This document shows positions 34,388 to 42,320 of a DNA stretch of 44,623 nt, piece after piece. Numbering within the stretch: the stretch's first letter is position 1; each line of letters starts with the position of its first letter. The stretch is taken from the NCBI RefSeq assembly GCF_019263595.1, contig NZ_JADQDD010000014.1, positions 1 through 44,623 on the forward strand. The letters are read 5' to 3'. The notes beneath the pieces are model-generated. The model was not told the origin of the DNA. It did no database searches and saw only the letters and a list, made by a program, of their open reading frames with translations. Source of the DNA: Pseudonocardia sp. KRD291. Lineage in GTDB: Bacteria > Actinomycetota > Actinomycetes > Mycobacteriales > Pseudonocardiaceae. A program made the translations under genes and the position numbers.

Positions 34388-35010
34388 TGCCGTCCCCCGT
34401 CCTGCTGCGCGTCACGGCCCGGCTCCGGGTCGCGGTGTGCCCGTCCGCGGTCGCCGTCGCGGTCCCCCGGACGGTCCGTCCCACCGTCGTCGAGCAGCGC
34501 GTCGACCAGGGCGCGGTAGGACGTCAGGGCCAACCGCAGGTCGTCGGTGCTCGCGCGTCCGGCGCCGTGCGCCTCGGCGATCCGGCGGGCCTCCCGGTAG
34601 TGCTCGACGGCCTCGGGATGGTCCACCGAGACATCGGCGGCCCGCTGGTCGAAGTCGTCCACCGGGTAGCCGCGGTCGCGCATGACCGCCACGACGAGCC
34701 CGTCCGCGTTGCGCACCGAGGCTCCCGGGTCGTCCGCGAACGCCTGCTGCAGGCGCGCCCAGTGCTGCCGGTAGCGCTCGCGCTGGTCCGGCGCCAGCGG
34801 GCGGATGTCGAGTGAGCGCCGCCGCTCGCGGCGTTCCTCGAGCTCCTTCTCGGCTCCGCGCCGATCCCCGGTCTCGGACACGGTGCGGTCGTACTCGGAC
34901 CCGAACTGCTCGCGCAGGTGCGTGCCCCGGCGTTGTCGGATCAGCAGGACGGCCCCCAGCACCAGCAGCACCAGGACCACCACAACAATGATCACTACGG
35001 TCGAGCTCAC
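34384..35010 (-). CDS. Membrane-anchored protein with the same C-terminal domain
   Basis: 208 aa. One N-terminal membrane helix (VVIIVVVVLVLLVLGAVLLI), then a charged helix (SEYDRTVSETGDRRGAEKELEERRERRRSL) and a C-terminal domain (YRQHWARLQQAFADDPGASV, RNADGLVVAVM, FDQRAADVSV, DDLRLALTSYRALVDALL) that aligns with the end of the downstream protein. The upstream copy carries an insertion (RDRGYPVDDFD). GTG 35010 follows AAGGGGGA at good spacing. The two genes overlap and probably form a unit: a membrane-bound and a soluble partner. Function unknown. Confidence 0.78.
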   Translation of the reverse strand: MSSTVVIIVVVVLVLLVLGAVLLIRQRRGTHLREQFGSEYDRTVSETGDRRGAEKELEERRERRRSLDIRPLAPDQRERYRQHWARLQQAFADDPGASVRNADGLVVAVMRDRGYPVDDFDQRAADVSVDHPEAVEHYREARRIAEAHGAGRASTDDLRLALTSYRALVDALLDDGGTDRPGDRDGDRGRAHRDPEPGRDAQQDGGRQ

Positions 35011-35115
35011 ACGCGTCCCCCTTCGGAGTCGAGCGGCTCAGCGTTCCGCCCGGACGACGGTGAGCACAATCGACCGCCCGGCCTAACGGCCCGCCCTCGC
35101 GGCGTGGACATGCAG

Positions 35116-35514
35116 CTAGACCTGGTCGCGGCCGGTCGTCCGGTTCTCCTTGAGAAGATCCCGGATCTCGGTCAGCAGCTCGACGTCGGTCGGCTCGGCC
35201 GGCCCGGCCTCCTCGCCGCGCCGGCGCCGGTCCTGGATGGCCTTGAGCGGGTAGACGACGAGGAAGTACACGACCGCCGCGGTGATCACGAACGTGATCA
35301 CCTGGTTGATGAAGCTGGCGTAGTCGAACGACACGTCGTTGACCACGAACGTCCCGGCGAGCTCACCGCCGCCGGAGACCAGCTGGATCAGCGGCTTGAG
35401 GAACGCGGTGGTGAACGCCGTGACCACGGCGGTGAACGCGGCGCCGATGACCACCGCGACGGCGAGGTCCACGACGTTGCCGCGCAGCAGGAAGTCCTTG
35501 AAACCCTTGAGCAT
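35116..35514 (-). CDS. mscL: Large-conductance mechanosensitive channel
   Basis: 132 aa, usual size. MLKGFKDFLLRGNVVDLAVAVVIGAAF is the amphipathic N-terminal helix and the pore helix; a periplasmic loop (SGGGELAGTFVVNDVSFDYASF) leads to membrane helix 2 (INQVITFVITAAVVYFLVVYPL) and a C-terminal helix bundle (VELLTEIRDLLKENR). It releases solutes under osmotic downshock. ATG 35514. Confidence 0.97.
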   Translation of the reverse strand: MLKGFKDFLLRGNVVDLAVAVVIGAAFTAVVTAFTTAFLKPLIQLVSGGGELAGTFVVNDVSFDYASFINQVITFVITAAVVYFLVVYPLKAIQDRRRRGEEAGPAEPTDVELLTEIRDLLKENRTTGRDQV

Positions 35515-35659
35515 CGACCGATCCCTCTCGTCCGCACATGCCGGCGGGCGGACGTCGTGGAGATCCGGAGCCGCCCCTGACCGGGGACGAGGATCGCACC
35601 GACCCGCACCCCGGCGCGACATCCCACACCGCTCGCGTGAGCACCCGGTATGCCGATCC

Positions 35660-36748
35660 TCACCGGTTCCCGGACCGGCGCCGCCGCACCGCGGCGGCCA
35701 ACCCGTCGAGAAGCTCGGCCGTGGTGTCCCAGGACATGCAGGCGTCGGTGACCGAACGTCCGTAGTCCAGGTCCGGGCCGAGGTCCTGACGGCCCCCGAG
35801 TAGGAAGCTCTCCATCATCACGCCGGTGACACCGCGCTCGCCGTCAGCGATCCGGTCCGCGATCTCGCGGACGACCCCGGCCTGGCGGACGTGGTCCTTG
35901 CCGCTGTTGCCGTGGCTGGCATCGACCACCACCCGCTCCGGGAGCGCGGCAGCGCGCAGGCGCCCGGCCGTCGCGTCGACGTCCTCGGCGGAGTAGTTGG
36001 GACGCTCGCCGCCACGCAGGATGACGTGCGCGTCCGGGTTGCCGGTGGTGGTGACCAGCGCGGCCAGACCGTCGGCGTTGACCCCCATGAACACGTGCGA
36101 CGCCGCCGCGGCACGGATCCCGTCGACGGCCGCGCCGACGTCGCCGTCGGTGCCGTTCTTGATCCCCACCGGCATGGACAGCCCGCTGACCAGCTGGCGG
36201 TGCACCTGGCTGGCCGCGGTGCGCGCACCGATCGAACCCCAGGTCACGACGTCGGCGATGAACTGCGGGGTGATCGGGTCCAGGAACTCGCACCCGACCG
36301 GCAGGCCGAGCGCGGAGATGTCGAGCAGCAGCCGGCGCGCGGTGCGCAGGCCCCGGTTGACGTCGAACGTGCCGTCCAGTCCGGGGTCGTTGATCAGGCC
36401 CTTCCACCCGACGGTGGTGCGCGGCTTCTCGAAGTAGGTGCGCATCACCACGCACAGCTCGTCACCCACGGTCCGCGCCTGCGCGGCCAGGCGGTGGGCG
36501 TAGTCCAGCGCGGCGGCGGGGTCGTGCACCGAGCAGGGGCCGACGACGACCAGCAGCCGGTCGTCGTCACCGTCGAGCACGCGGGTGACCTCGGCGCGTC
36601 CGCGGGCGACGGTCTCGGCCGCCGGCGGCTCGCAGGGCAGCTCCTGGCGCAGCAGCGCGGGGGACAGCAGTGGGCTGACATGCGCGATGCGCTGGTCGTT
36701 CAGCGCGCGGTCGTTCAGGGCAAGGGTGTCCAGTGGGGACGGGGACAT
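35660..36748 (-). CDS. aroG: 3-deoxy-7-phosphoheptulonate (DAHP) synthase, class I
   Basis: 362 aa. Condenses phosphoenolpyruvate and erythrose 4-phosphate, the first step of the shikimate pathway. Motifs of the AroFGH class: VVVGPCSVHDP, MRTYFEKPRTTVGWKGLINDP, VGCEFLDPITPQF, GARTAASQVHRQLVSG, VVVDASHGNSGKDH, GVMMESFLLGGRQD. The gene may equally be named aroF or aroH. Start ATG 36748 with GAGAGG eight bases upstream; the frame is open further up but that part is the leader. It is preceded by a predicted leader peptide with a Tyr-Trp-Phe run (36825-36893) and hairpins, so expression is probably controlled by aromatic amino acid supply. Confidence 0.95.
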   Translation of the reverse strand: MSPSPLDTLALNDRALNDQRIAHVSPLLSPALLRQELPCEPPAAETVARGRAEVTRVLDGDDDRLLVVVGPCSVHDPAAALDYAHRLAAQARTVGDELCVVMRTYFEKPRTTVGWKGLINDPGLDGTFDVNRGLRTARRLLLDISALGLPVGCEFLDPITPQFIADVVTWGSIGARTAASQVHRQLVSGLSMPVGIKNGTDGDVGAAVDGIRAAAASHVFMGVNADGLAALVTTTGNPDAHVILRGGERPNYSAEDVDATAGRLRAAALPERVVVDASHGNSGKDHVRQAGVVREIADRIADGERGVTGVMMESFLLGGRQDLGPDLDYGRSVTDACMSWDTTAELLDGLAAAVRRRRSGNR

Positions 36749-36786
36749 CGGTGGTCCTCTCCCGGACCGGCCCCGGATCCCTCGCC

Positions 36787-36812
36787 CGAGCCGGCCCGTG
36801 GGTTCCGGCTCG
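36787..36812 (-). promoter_or_regulatory. Leader hairpin of the aroG attenuator
   Basis: Perfect 8-bp inverted repeat (36787-36794 with 36805-36812, 10-base loop) between the leader stop codon and aroG. Further GC-rich self-complementary segments (36764-36780) could form competing stems. Immediately after the leader stop lies CCTCC (36824-36820), which could pair with the GGAGAGG ahead of aroG. No T run is seen, so control could act on translation rather than termination. Confidence 0.5.
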
Positions 36813-36824
36813 TGGGGATGGAGG

Positions 36825-36893
36825 TCAGCGCAGCAGCACGGCGCGGTCCGACCCATCCCGGGCCGGATCGCCAAACCAGTACGCACGCTGCAC
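36825..36893 (-). CDS. Predicted aromatic leader peptide upstream of aroG
   Basis: 22-codon frame from GTG 36893 to TGA, starting MQRAYWFGDPA: Tyr5, Trp6 and Phe7 in a row, one codon for each aromatic amino acid made by the pathway that starts with aroG. A near-consensus -10 box TATGAT lies seven bases upstream of the GTG and there is no ribosome binding site, so the leader peptide would be translated from the 5' end of a leaderless mRNA. Slow decoding at this run when charged tRNAs are scarce would stall the ribosome and change folding of the 76-base stretch before aroG. Leader peptides controlling aro genes are known in Corynebacterium; the Tyr-Trp-Phe run here is read directly from sequence, its role is inferred. 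Confidence 0.68.
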   Translation of the reverse strand: MQRAYWFGDPARDGSDRAVLLR

Positions 36894-36900
36894 GCCGCCG

Positions 36901-36906
36901 ATCATA
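36901..36906 (-). promoter_or_regulatory. -10 box of the aroG leader transcript
   Basis: TATGAT on the minus strand, identical to the -10 box of vapBC, seven bases before the leader-peptide GTG. No good -35 hexamer is visible, which is common in actinobacterial promoters. Confidence 0.6.
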
Positions 36907-37006
36907 ACCACACGCACCGGACGAGCGCTCCCGCCGTCCGACGGGGATGTGCGAAAGCAGCTCTCGCGCGGGCGCGGGGTGGGGTCCGGAGGGTAGAAAC
37001 TGGCCC

Positions 37007-37795
37007 ATGCGGATTGCTCTGGCCCAGATCTCGTCCACCCCGGACCCGCAGGACAACCTCGCCGAGCTCGAGCGGCGGACCCGCGAGGCCGCGCAGGCCG
37101 GTGCGCGGCTGGTGGTCTTCCCGGAGGCCACGATGTGCTGCTTCGGGGTGAAGCTCGGGCCGGTCGCCGAGCCGCTCGACGGGCCGTGGGCCACGGGCGT
37201 GCGCGAGGTCGCCGCGCAGGCCGGGGTGACGGTGGTCGCCGGGATGTTCACCCCGTCCGGTGACGGGCGGGTACGCAACACGCTGCTGGTCACCGGGGGC
37301 GGCGTCGAGGCGCACTACGACAAGATCCACATGTTCGACGCGTTCGGGTTCGCCGAGTCGGACACGGTCGCGCCGGGCGACGCCCCGGTCACGGTCGACG
37401 TCGACGGCACCACGGTCGGGCTCACCACCTGCTACGACGTCCGGTTCCCCGGCCTGTACCAGCTGCTCGCCGACCGCGGCGCGACGGTGATCGTGGTGCC
37501 GGCGTCCTGGGGCGCGGGGGAGGGCAAGCGCGAGCAGTGGGAGCTGCTGGTGCGGGCCCGGGCGCTGGACACCGGGTCGTTCGTCGCCGCCTGCGACCAG
37601 GCCGATCCGACGACGGTCGGTCGCGAGCACGGCAAGGCCCCGACCGGCATCGGGGTGAGCCTGGTCGCGGGCCCGCGCGGCGAGGTCGTGGCCGGGCTGG
37701 AGGCCGAGCCCGGGCTGCTCGTGGTCGACGTCGACCCGGAGCGGGCCGCGACCGTGCGCGAGCAGATCCCGGTGCTGACCAACCGGCGCTACTGA
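37007..37795 (+). CDS. Nitrilase-family carbon-nitrogen hydrolase
   Basis: 262 aa. The catalytic triad of the family is present: Glu in VFPEATMC, Lys in YDKIHMFDAFGF and Cys in GLTTCYDVRFPGLYQ. The second conserved Glu is in the WGAGEGKREQWELL segment. These enzymes hydrolyse amides or nitriles (for example omega-amidase, or repair of glutathione-type metabolites). The N-terminus MRIALAQISSTPDPQDNLAELE is standard. The substrate is not known. It converges with the pterin dehydratase gene, 17 bases away. Confidence 0.93.
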   Translation: MRIALAQISSTPDPQDNLAELERRTREAAQAGARLVVFPEATMCCFGVKLGPVAEPLDGPWATGVREVAAQAGVTVVAGMFTPSGDGRVRNTLLVTGGGVEAHYDKIHMFDAFGFAESDTVAPGDAPVTVDVDGTTVGLTTCYDVRFPGLYQLLADRGATVIVVPASWGAGEGKREQWELLVRARALDTGSFVAACDQADPTTVGREHGKAPTGIGVSLVAGPRGEVVAGLEAEPGLLVVDVDPERAATVREQIPVLTNRRY

Positions 37796-37812
37796 GAAGG
37801 GCTCAGGATCGC

Positions 37813-38109
37813 TCAGCCACCTGCGGCGGTGATGCGCTGCGAGATCGTCCCGGCGAGGTCGGTGTCCTTGGCGGTCAGCCCGCCTTCGGAGTGGGTGGAC
37901 AGCCGGAACGTCAGCGTGTTGTAGCGGATGTCGATGTCCGGGTGGTGCTGGACGGACTCGGCGTCCTCGGCGACCCGGTCCACCACCCCGACGGCGGTGA
38001 CGAAGTCGGGCAGCTGCGCGGTGCGCACGATCGAGTCCCCATCCCGGTCCCAGCCGGGCAGGTCCTGCAGGGCGGTACGGACGGCGTCGTCATCGAGGAG
38101 TGCGGCCAT
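37813..38109 (-). CDS. 4a-hydroxytetrahydrobiopterin dehydratase
   Basis: 98 aa, normal size for PCD/DCoH. The hallmark SVQHHPDIDIRYNTLTFRLSTHSEGGLTAKD (His-His-Pro, then Tyr-Asn and Thr-His) is present, as is LPGWDRDGDSIVRTAQLPDF. It dehydrates 4a-hydroxytetrahydropterins after aromatic hydroxylases; in bacteria lacking those it may serve molybdopterin or folate metabolism. ATG 38109 is the start; ATG 38127 is possible. Confidence 0.92.
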   Translation of the reverse strand: MAALLDDDAVRTALQDLPGWDRDGDSIVRTAQLPDFVTAVGVVDRVAEDAESVQHHPDIDIRYNTLTFRLSTHSEGGLTAKDTDLAGTISQRITAAGG

Positions 38110-38178
38110 GGCGCCATCGTGGCGCATCGCCGGGCCCGGCGCAGCCTCGTCCCGGACCCCGTCCCCCGCGGGCCGGGC

Positions 38179-38967
38179 TCATGCGTCGCGGCGGGACAGC
38201 AGCCAGACCGTCGCGCCCGCGCCGAGCACGGCGTAGACCCCGGCGCGCAGCGTCGTCCATCCCAGCTGGGACCAGTCGACCGGCACCTGGCTCAGGCCGG
38301 TCACCGCGCTGCTCCAGTTCCCCGCCGGGAGCAGCGGGGTCACGTGCTCGGGGAGGAACACGGTCATCGACGACGCCATCGCGACCACGAGCCCGGCCGC
38401 GGTCACGCCGGCCGGGCGCGTGCTCGCCGCGGACAGCGGCAGCAGCAGCATCCCCAGCCCGATCAGCTGCCCGGTCATCCACACCCAGATCACCAGCTCT
38501 CGGCCCAGTGTCGCGCCGAACGTGAACGGCCCGAGCTCCAGCGCCAGCAACCCGGCGACGAGGGCGACCGCCGTCACCGTCGCGGCACCGAGCGCGGCGA
38601 CGGCGGCGATCCCGGCCGTCTTGCACACCAGCATCCGGCCGAGACCGACCGGGGCCAGCGCCAGCGCGTCCAGCGTGCGGTGCGCGCGTTCGGCGGCGAA
38701 CGCGTCCGCCGCGACCAGCACGACCGGGACGGCGAGGGTGAAGGCGGCGAACTCGGAGGTACTGATCAGCAGCGTCCAGAGCACGGACGACCGCTCGCCG
38801 TCCAGCGACGCGAGGCCGATCGCGACCATCAGCGGGACCAGCGCGACCAGGCCGAGCGTGACCCCGGTGCGCAGGCGCGGGACGGTCAGCCGGAGCTCGG
38901 AGGCCAGCAGCCGCCCCAGCGGCGCGGCCGTCGGGCGGCCGACCGACCGGCTCCCGGTGGTGGTCAT
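38179..38967 (-). CDS. ABC-2 type transporter permease
   Basis: 262 aa with six likely membrane segments (VTLGLVALVPLMVAIGLASL; FAAFTLAVPVVLVAADAF; AVAALGAATVTAVALVAGLLAL; GLGMLLLPLSAAS; GVTAAGLVVAMASSMTVFL; LRAGVYAVLGAGATVWLL). It resembles ABC-2 permeases of drug or lipid exporters. Start ATG 38967 overlaps the stop of the ATPase gene by ATGA. Substrate unknown. Confidence 0.85.
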   Translation of the reverse strand: MTTTGSRSVGRPTAAPLGRLLASELRLTVPRLRTGVTLGLVALVPLMVAIGLASLDGERSSVLWTLLISTSEFAAFTLAVPVVLVAADAFAAERAHRTLDALALAPVGLGRMLVCKTAGIAAVAALGAATVTAVALVAGLLALELGPFTFGATLGRELVIWVWMTGQLIGLGMLLLPLSAASTRPAGVTAAGLVVAMASSMTVFLPEHVTPLLPAGNWSSAVTGLSQVPVDWSQLGWTTLRAGVYAVLGAGATVWLLSRRDA

Positions 38968-39977
38968 CGTGGTCCCTCCGTCAGCCGGGTGAACAGCTCC
39001 TCGAGCCGCGCGCCGGGCCGCGCGACCTCGTGCACCGCGACCCCGGCCCGGACCAGCAGCGCCACCACGTCCGGAGCGGGCGGGCCGGGGGCGACGTGCA
39101 CCCGCGAGGCCGGCGCCCGCCCGATGCCGGGGCCGGTCGCGTCGACGACGGGGTCGATCTCGGCGTCGATCCCGGCGCCCTGCAACGCGTGCACGGCGCG
39201 GGCGGTGTCCGGGGTCGTGACCACCAGCCCGCCCGGCCCGGACTGCAGCAGGGTGCGCAGCTCACCGGCGGCGACCAGCCGTCCGGACTGCAGCACCGCC
39301 ACGTGCGAGCAGCTCGCCTCGATCTCGCTGAGCAGGTGCGAGCTGACCACGACCGTCGCGCCGGCGGCGTTCATCTCGGCGATGATCCGGCGCACGTCGC
39401 GGGTGCCGGCCGGGTCCAGGCCGTTCGTCGGCTCGTCGAGCACCACCAGGCGGCGGCGCACCAGCAGCGGCACGGCCAGCCCGAGGCGTTGCTTCATGCC
39501 GAGCGAGTAGTCCCGGTAGCGGCGGTCGGCGTCGTCGGCCAGACCGACCCGGCGCAGCGTGGCCTGCACCGCGCCGGGGATCCGCGGGGTGTCGAGCAGC
39601 GGCTCGGCGGCCGCGATCCGCAGGAGGTTGGACCGCCCGCTCAGGTGCGGGTGGAACGCCGGGCCCTCGATCATCGCGCCGACGTGCGGCAGTACCTCGT
39701 GGGCGAGCTCGGGCACCTGCCGTCCGAGCAGCTCCACCGCACCGTCGGACGGCCGGAGCAGGCCGAGCAGCATCCGCATCAGGGTCGTCTTGCCCGAGCC
39801 GTTCGGGCCGAGCAGGCCCAGCACCGCGCCCATCGGGATGTCCAGGTCGACCCCGTCGACGGCGACGACCGGCCCGAACACCCGGCGCAGCCCGATCGTG
39901 CGGGCGGCGGCCGGCCGGGGTGCGACCGGGGCGGCGTCCGTCCCCCGGTACGTCGGCCCCGCTGCGGGATCGGTCAT
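38964..39977 (-). CDS. ABC transporter ATP-binding protein
   Basis: About 337 aa. Walker A GLLGPNGSGKTTLMRMLLGLL, the Q-loop region, signature YSLGMKQRLGLAVPLLV, Walker B RRLVVLDEPTNGLDPAG and the switch His (VVSSHLLSEIE) are intact. The C-terminal extra 80 residues resemble those of drug- or antibiotic-export ABC ATPases. It powers the permease gene, to which it is coupled by a 4-base overlap. Start ATG 39977; GTG 39983 and ATG 39992 are alternatives with no better ribosome binding site. Confidence 0.92.
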   Translation of the reverse strand: MTDPAAGPTYRGTDAAPVAPRPAAARTIGLRRVFGPVVAVDGVDLDIPMGAVLGLLGPNGSGKTTLMRMLLGLLRPSDGAVELLGRQVPELAHEVLPHVGAMIEGPAFHPHLSGRSNLLRIAAAEPLLDTPRIPGAVQATLRRVGLADDADRRYRDYSLGMKQRLGLAVPLLVRRRLVVLDEPTNGLDPAGTRDVRRIIAEMNAAGATVVVSSHLLSEIEASCSHVAVLQSGRLVAAGELRTLLQSGPGGLVVTTPDTARAVHALQGAGIDAEIDPVVDATGPGIGRAPASRVHVAPGPPAPDVVALLVRAGVAVHEVARPGARLEELFTRLTEGPR

Positions 39978-40119
39978 GTACACGGCGCCCATGCTGACGA
40001 CCGGCCGCCGTCTGCGGGCCGGTTCGGCGAGATTGGTCGCCGGCCCCTGCTCCCGGCCGACGGCGCCGTGGCGGTGCGGTGTCGGCGCCTGCGGGCCGGC
40101 GCTGGCACGATCACCGCCC

Positions 40120-40956
40120 GTGCCGGTGCTGCGATCCACCTCCGTCCTCGACGCGCCGCGGCGCACCGTCGCCGGGCTGCTCCGCGACACCGACGCCGCC
40201 GCCGAGGCGGTCGGGCGGGTCGGGGTCGTGTTCACCGCCCCGGTGCGGCTGCTGGTGGCAGGCGACGAGATCCGGGTCGCGTTGCCCGGCCGGGTCGGCC
40301 GGGTCGCCGCCTGCCGGACCCGGATCACCCGCGCCGGCGTCGACGGCCTGTGGTCCGAGCTCTCCGCCGGCCCGGCCACCGCGCTGCGGCACGCGACGAC
40401 CCTGACCGGACCGGAGTGCGGCCCCACCACCGTCACCGACGAGATGACCTGGACCAGCCCGTTCGGCCCCCTCGGCCGGCTCGCCGACCCGGCGCTGCGG
40501 GTGTTCGGCCGCCGGCTGCTGTCGGCCCGCGCCGACGTGCTGTCCGAGCGGGCGGCGGCGTCGGGCCGGGCAGCGGTCGTGGTGGGGGCGGCGCTGGTTC
40601 GCGACGGCCGGGTGCTGGCCGCGTGCCGGGCCCACCCGCCGGAGCTGGCCGGACGCTGGGAGGTGCCCGGCGGCGGTGTCGAGGCGGGGGAGTCGGAGCC
40701 GGACGCGCTGCGCCGCGAGTGCGCCGAGGAGCTCGGCACCGACGTCCGGGTCGGCGAGCGGATCGGGACCGACCTGCCGATCGGCCGCCGGGTGCTGCGC
40801 ATCCACCGCGCCGAGCTCGCCGCCGGCGCGCCGGAGCCGCAGGCCCGTGAGCACCGCGAGCTGCGCTGGGTCGACGCGTCCGGGCTGGCCCGGCTGGGCT
40901 GGCTGGACGCGGACCGTGCCCTGGTCGCCGACCTGCGCGCGCTCCTCGGCGCCTGA
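40120..40956 (+). CDS. SRPBCC-like domain fused to a NUDIX hydrolase
   Basis: 278 aa. The N-terminal 140 residues look like an SRPBCC (START-like) fold: LRSTSVLDAPRRTVAGLL at the start, DEMTWTSPFGPLGRLADPALRVFG in the middle and RADVLSERAA at the end. The C-terminal half has the NUDIX box GGGVEAGESEPDALRRECAEELG (GX5EX7REUXEEXGU) with WEVPGG before it. NUDIX enzymes hydrolyse nucleoside diphosphate derivatives. The SRPBCC part could bind a hydrophobic ligand. The start is GTG 40120 or 40126; no ribosome binding site. It is divergent from the ABC exporter. Confidence 0.8.
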   Translation: MPVLRSTSVLDAPRRTVAGLLRDTDAAAEAVGRVGVVFTAPVRLLVAGDEIRVALPGRVGRVAACRTRITRAGVDGLWSELSAGPATALRHATTLTGPECGPTTVTDEMTWTSPFGPLGRLADPALRVFGRRLLSARADVLSERAAASGRAAVVVGAALVRDGRVLAACRAHPPELAGRWEVPGGGVEAGESEPDALRRECAEELGTDVRVGERIGTDLPIGRRVLRIHRAELAAGAPEPQAREHRELRWVDASGLARLGWLDADRALVADLRALLGA

Positions 40957-41038
40957 TCCGGGCGCGGCGCACGGCTCCCGACCGCAGATCATCGAAAGTC
41001 GATGGAACCGGATCGGCCCGGGCGCGGTCCAACCCGGT

Positions 41039-42013
41039 ATGAGCGACATCGAGGCAGTGCCGTCCGTACCGGTGCCGGCCGGCCCGGCGAGCGAGCGGCC
41101 GCAGGCGACCCTGCTGCAGGCGATCCTGCTGCGGCAGGCCGGTGTGATCACGCGGGAGCAGGCGAGGGCCGCGGGCCTGTCCTCCGACGCCGTCGACCGG
41201 CGGCTGGCGACGCGTCGCTGGCACCCGGTGCACCCGCGCGTCTACCGCGACGGCGGGTTCCCCGACTCCGACGAGGCGCGGGTGCGCGCCGCCGTGGCCT
41301 GGGCGGGCGAGGGGGCGGTCCTCAGCGGCGCGGCGGCGGCCTGGTGGCAGGGGCTGCTCGCGGACCCGCCGTCGGTGGTCGGGGTGACGGTGCCGCGCCG
41401 TCGCTGCCCACGTCCGCGGCCGGGCGTCGCGGTCCGGCGCCGCGAGCTCGACGGCGCCGACGCGCGGACCGTGCGCGGGGTGCGGGTCACCGCGGCGGCG
41501 CTGACCGTGCTGGAGGCGGCGGTCGAGCTGGGTGCGGACGGGCCGGGGTTCCTCGACCGGTCCCTGGCCGGGGCGCGGGTGCCGTTCGACGACCTGGCCG
41601 CCGCGCACGCCCGCAACCTCGGCGCGCACGGTGCGGCAGCGGCCGGACGGCTGCTCGCGGCGGCGGCGCGGCGCGGTGTGGCCGCAGCCGAGCACCGGTT
41701 GTGCGGGTTGCTGCGCGCGGCCGGGGTGTCCGGGTGGGCCCGCGACCACACCGTCGCCGGACTGCGGCTGGACGTGGCGTTCCCGGCCGCGCGGGTCACG
41801 GTCACCGTGCACGACCGGACGGTGCCGGGCGATCCCGGACGGATCGCCGAGGCCCGCTGGCGCCGCGCCGTCCTGCGCCGGCAGGGATGGCGGGTGCTGC
41901 TCGTCGACCCGGTCGAGCTGACCGCCCGTCCGGCGGCTGTGCTGGGGGAGATCCTGCGGGCGGTCTCCGACGGCCCGACCGCTCCGGCGGGTGCCGCGCG
42001 CGTCGCGAGCTGA
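41039..42013 (+). CDS. AbiEi-antitoxin-like protein, second copy
   Basis: 324 aa. The same architecture as the gene at 4453-5394: an N-terminal winged helix (LRQAGVITREQARAAGLSSDAVDRRLATRRW, HPRVYRDGGFP), a middle region (LSGAAAAWWQGLL, TVLEAAVELG) and a Vsr/DUF559-like C-terminus (AEHRLCGLLRAAGVSGWARDHTVAGLRLDVAFP, ARWRRAVLRRQGWRVLLVDPVEL). The putative nuclease centre is weaker than in the first copy: where relatives have IEvDG, it reads TVTVHDRTV. No toxin partner is adjacent. It is probably an inactive relative or a DNA-binding protein only. Confidence 0.72.
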   Translation: MSDIEAVPSVPVPAGPASERPQATLLQAILLRQAGVITREQARAAGLSSDAVDRRLATRRWHPVHPRVYRDGGFPDSDEARVRAAVAWAGEGAVLSGAAAAWWQGLLADPPSVVGVTVPRRRCPRPRPGVAVRRRELDGADARTVRGVRVTAAALTVLEAAVELGADGPGFLDRSLAGARVPFDDLAAAHARNLGAHGAAAAGRLLAAAARRGVAAAEHRLCGLLRAAGVSGWARDHTVAGLRLDVAFPAARVTVTVHDRTVPGDPGRIAEARWRRAVLRRQGWRVLLVDPVELTARPAAVLGEILRAVSDGPTAPAGAARVAS

Positions 42014-42037
42014 CCGGGTTCACGATCGCGAACCCGG
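42014..42037 (+). terminator. Hairpin at the end of the second AbiEi-like gene
   Basis: ccgggttc (42014-42021) pairs with gaacccgg (42030-42037) over 8 bases directly after the stop codon; 8-base loop. Likely a terminator despite no T run. Confidence 0.55.
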
Positions 42038-42320
42038 CCGGGCGGGGCCGTGCCGCAGCGGGGCGTGAAACGACGGTGAGACCGGGCGCTGAGAGCCGCC
42101 CGACAGTGTGATCCTGCTCATGCTGCACGTGAACGGACGGTGACGGGGCGCACGATGCCCGCAGACCGCCGGCACCGTCGCGTCCGGTCGCGATCGGTGG
42201 TGCCCGCCGCCGTCGCCGACACGCGTCGGACAGGGACCGGCTCGGAACGCCGACGATCACCGGTGATCCGCCCGTACTGCATCGGTGCAGGTCGAGGCGT
42301 CGAGCGGAGAGCCGGAAGGT
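42038..42320. other. Intergenic stretch with no recognisable gene
   Basis: With the hairpin before it, about 307 bases lie between the AbiEi-like gene and the tiny Cys-rich gene. I find no convincing coding frame, repeat or RNA gene here. It receives the 3' ends of two convergent genes. Confidence 0.6.

Noticed and set aside
36749..36870. In-frame N-terminal extension of aroG with three Cys codons, as a possible Cys-type attenuator
   Set aside because: Its ATG has no -10 box or ribosome binding site and runs straight into aroG without a stop. The GTG frame with Tyr-Trp-Phe has a -10 box and its own stop.
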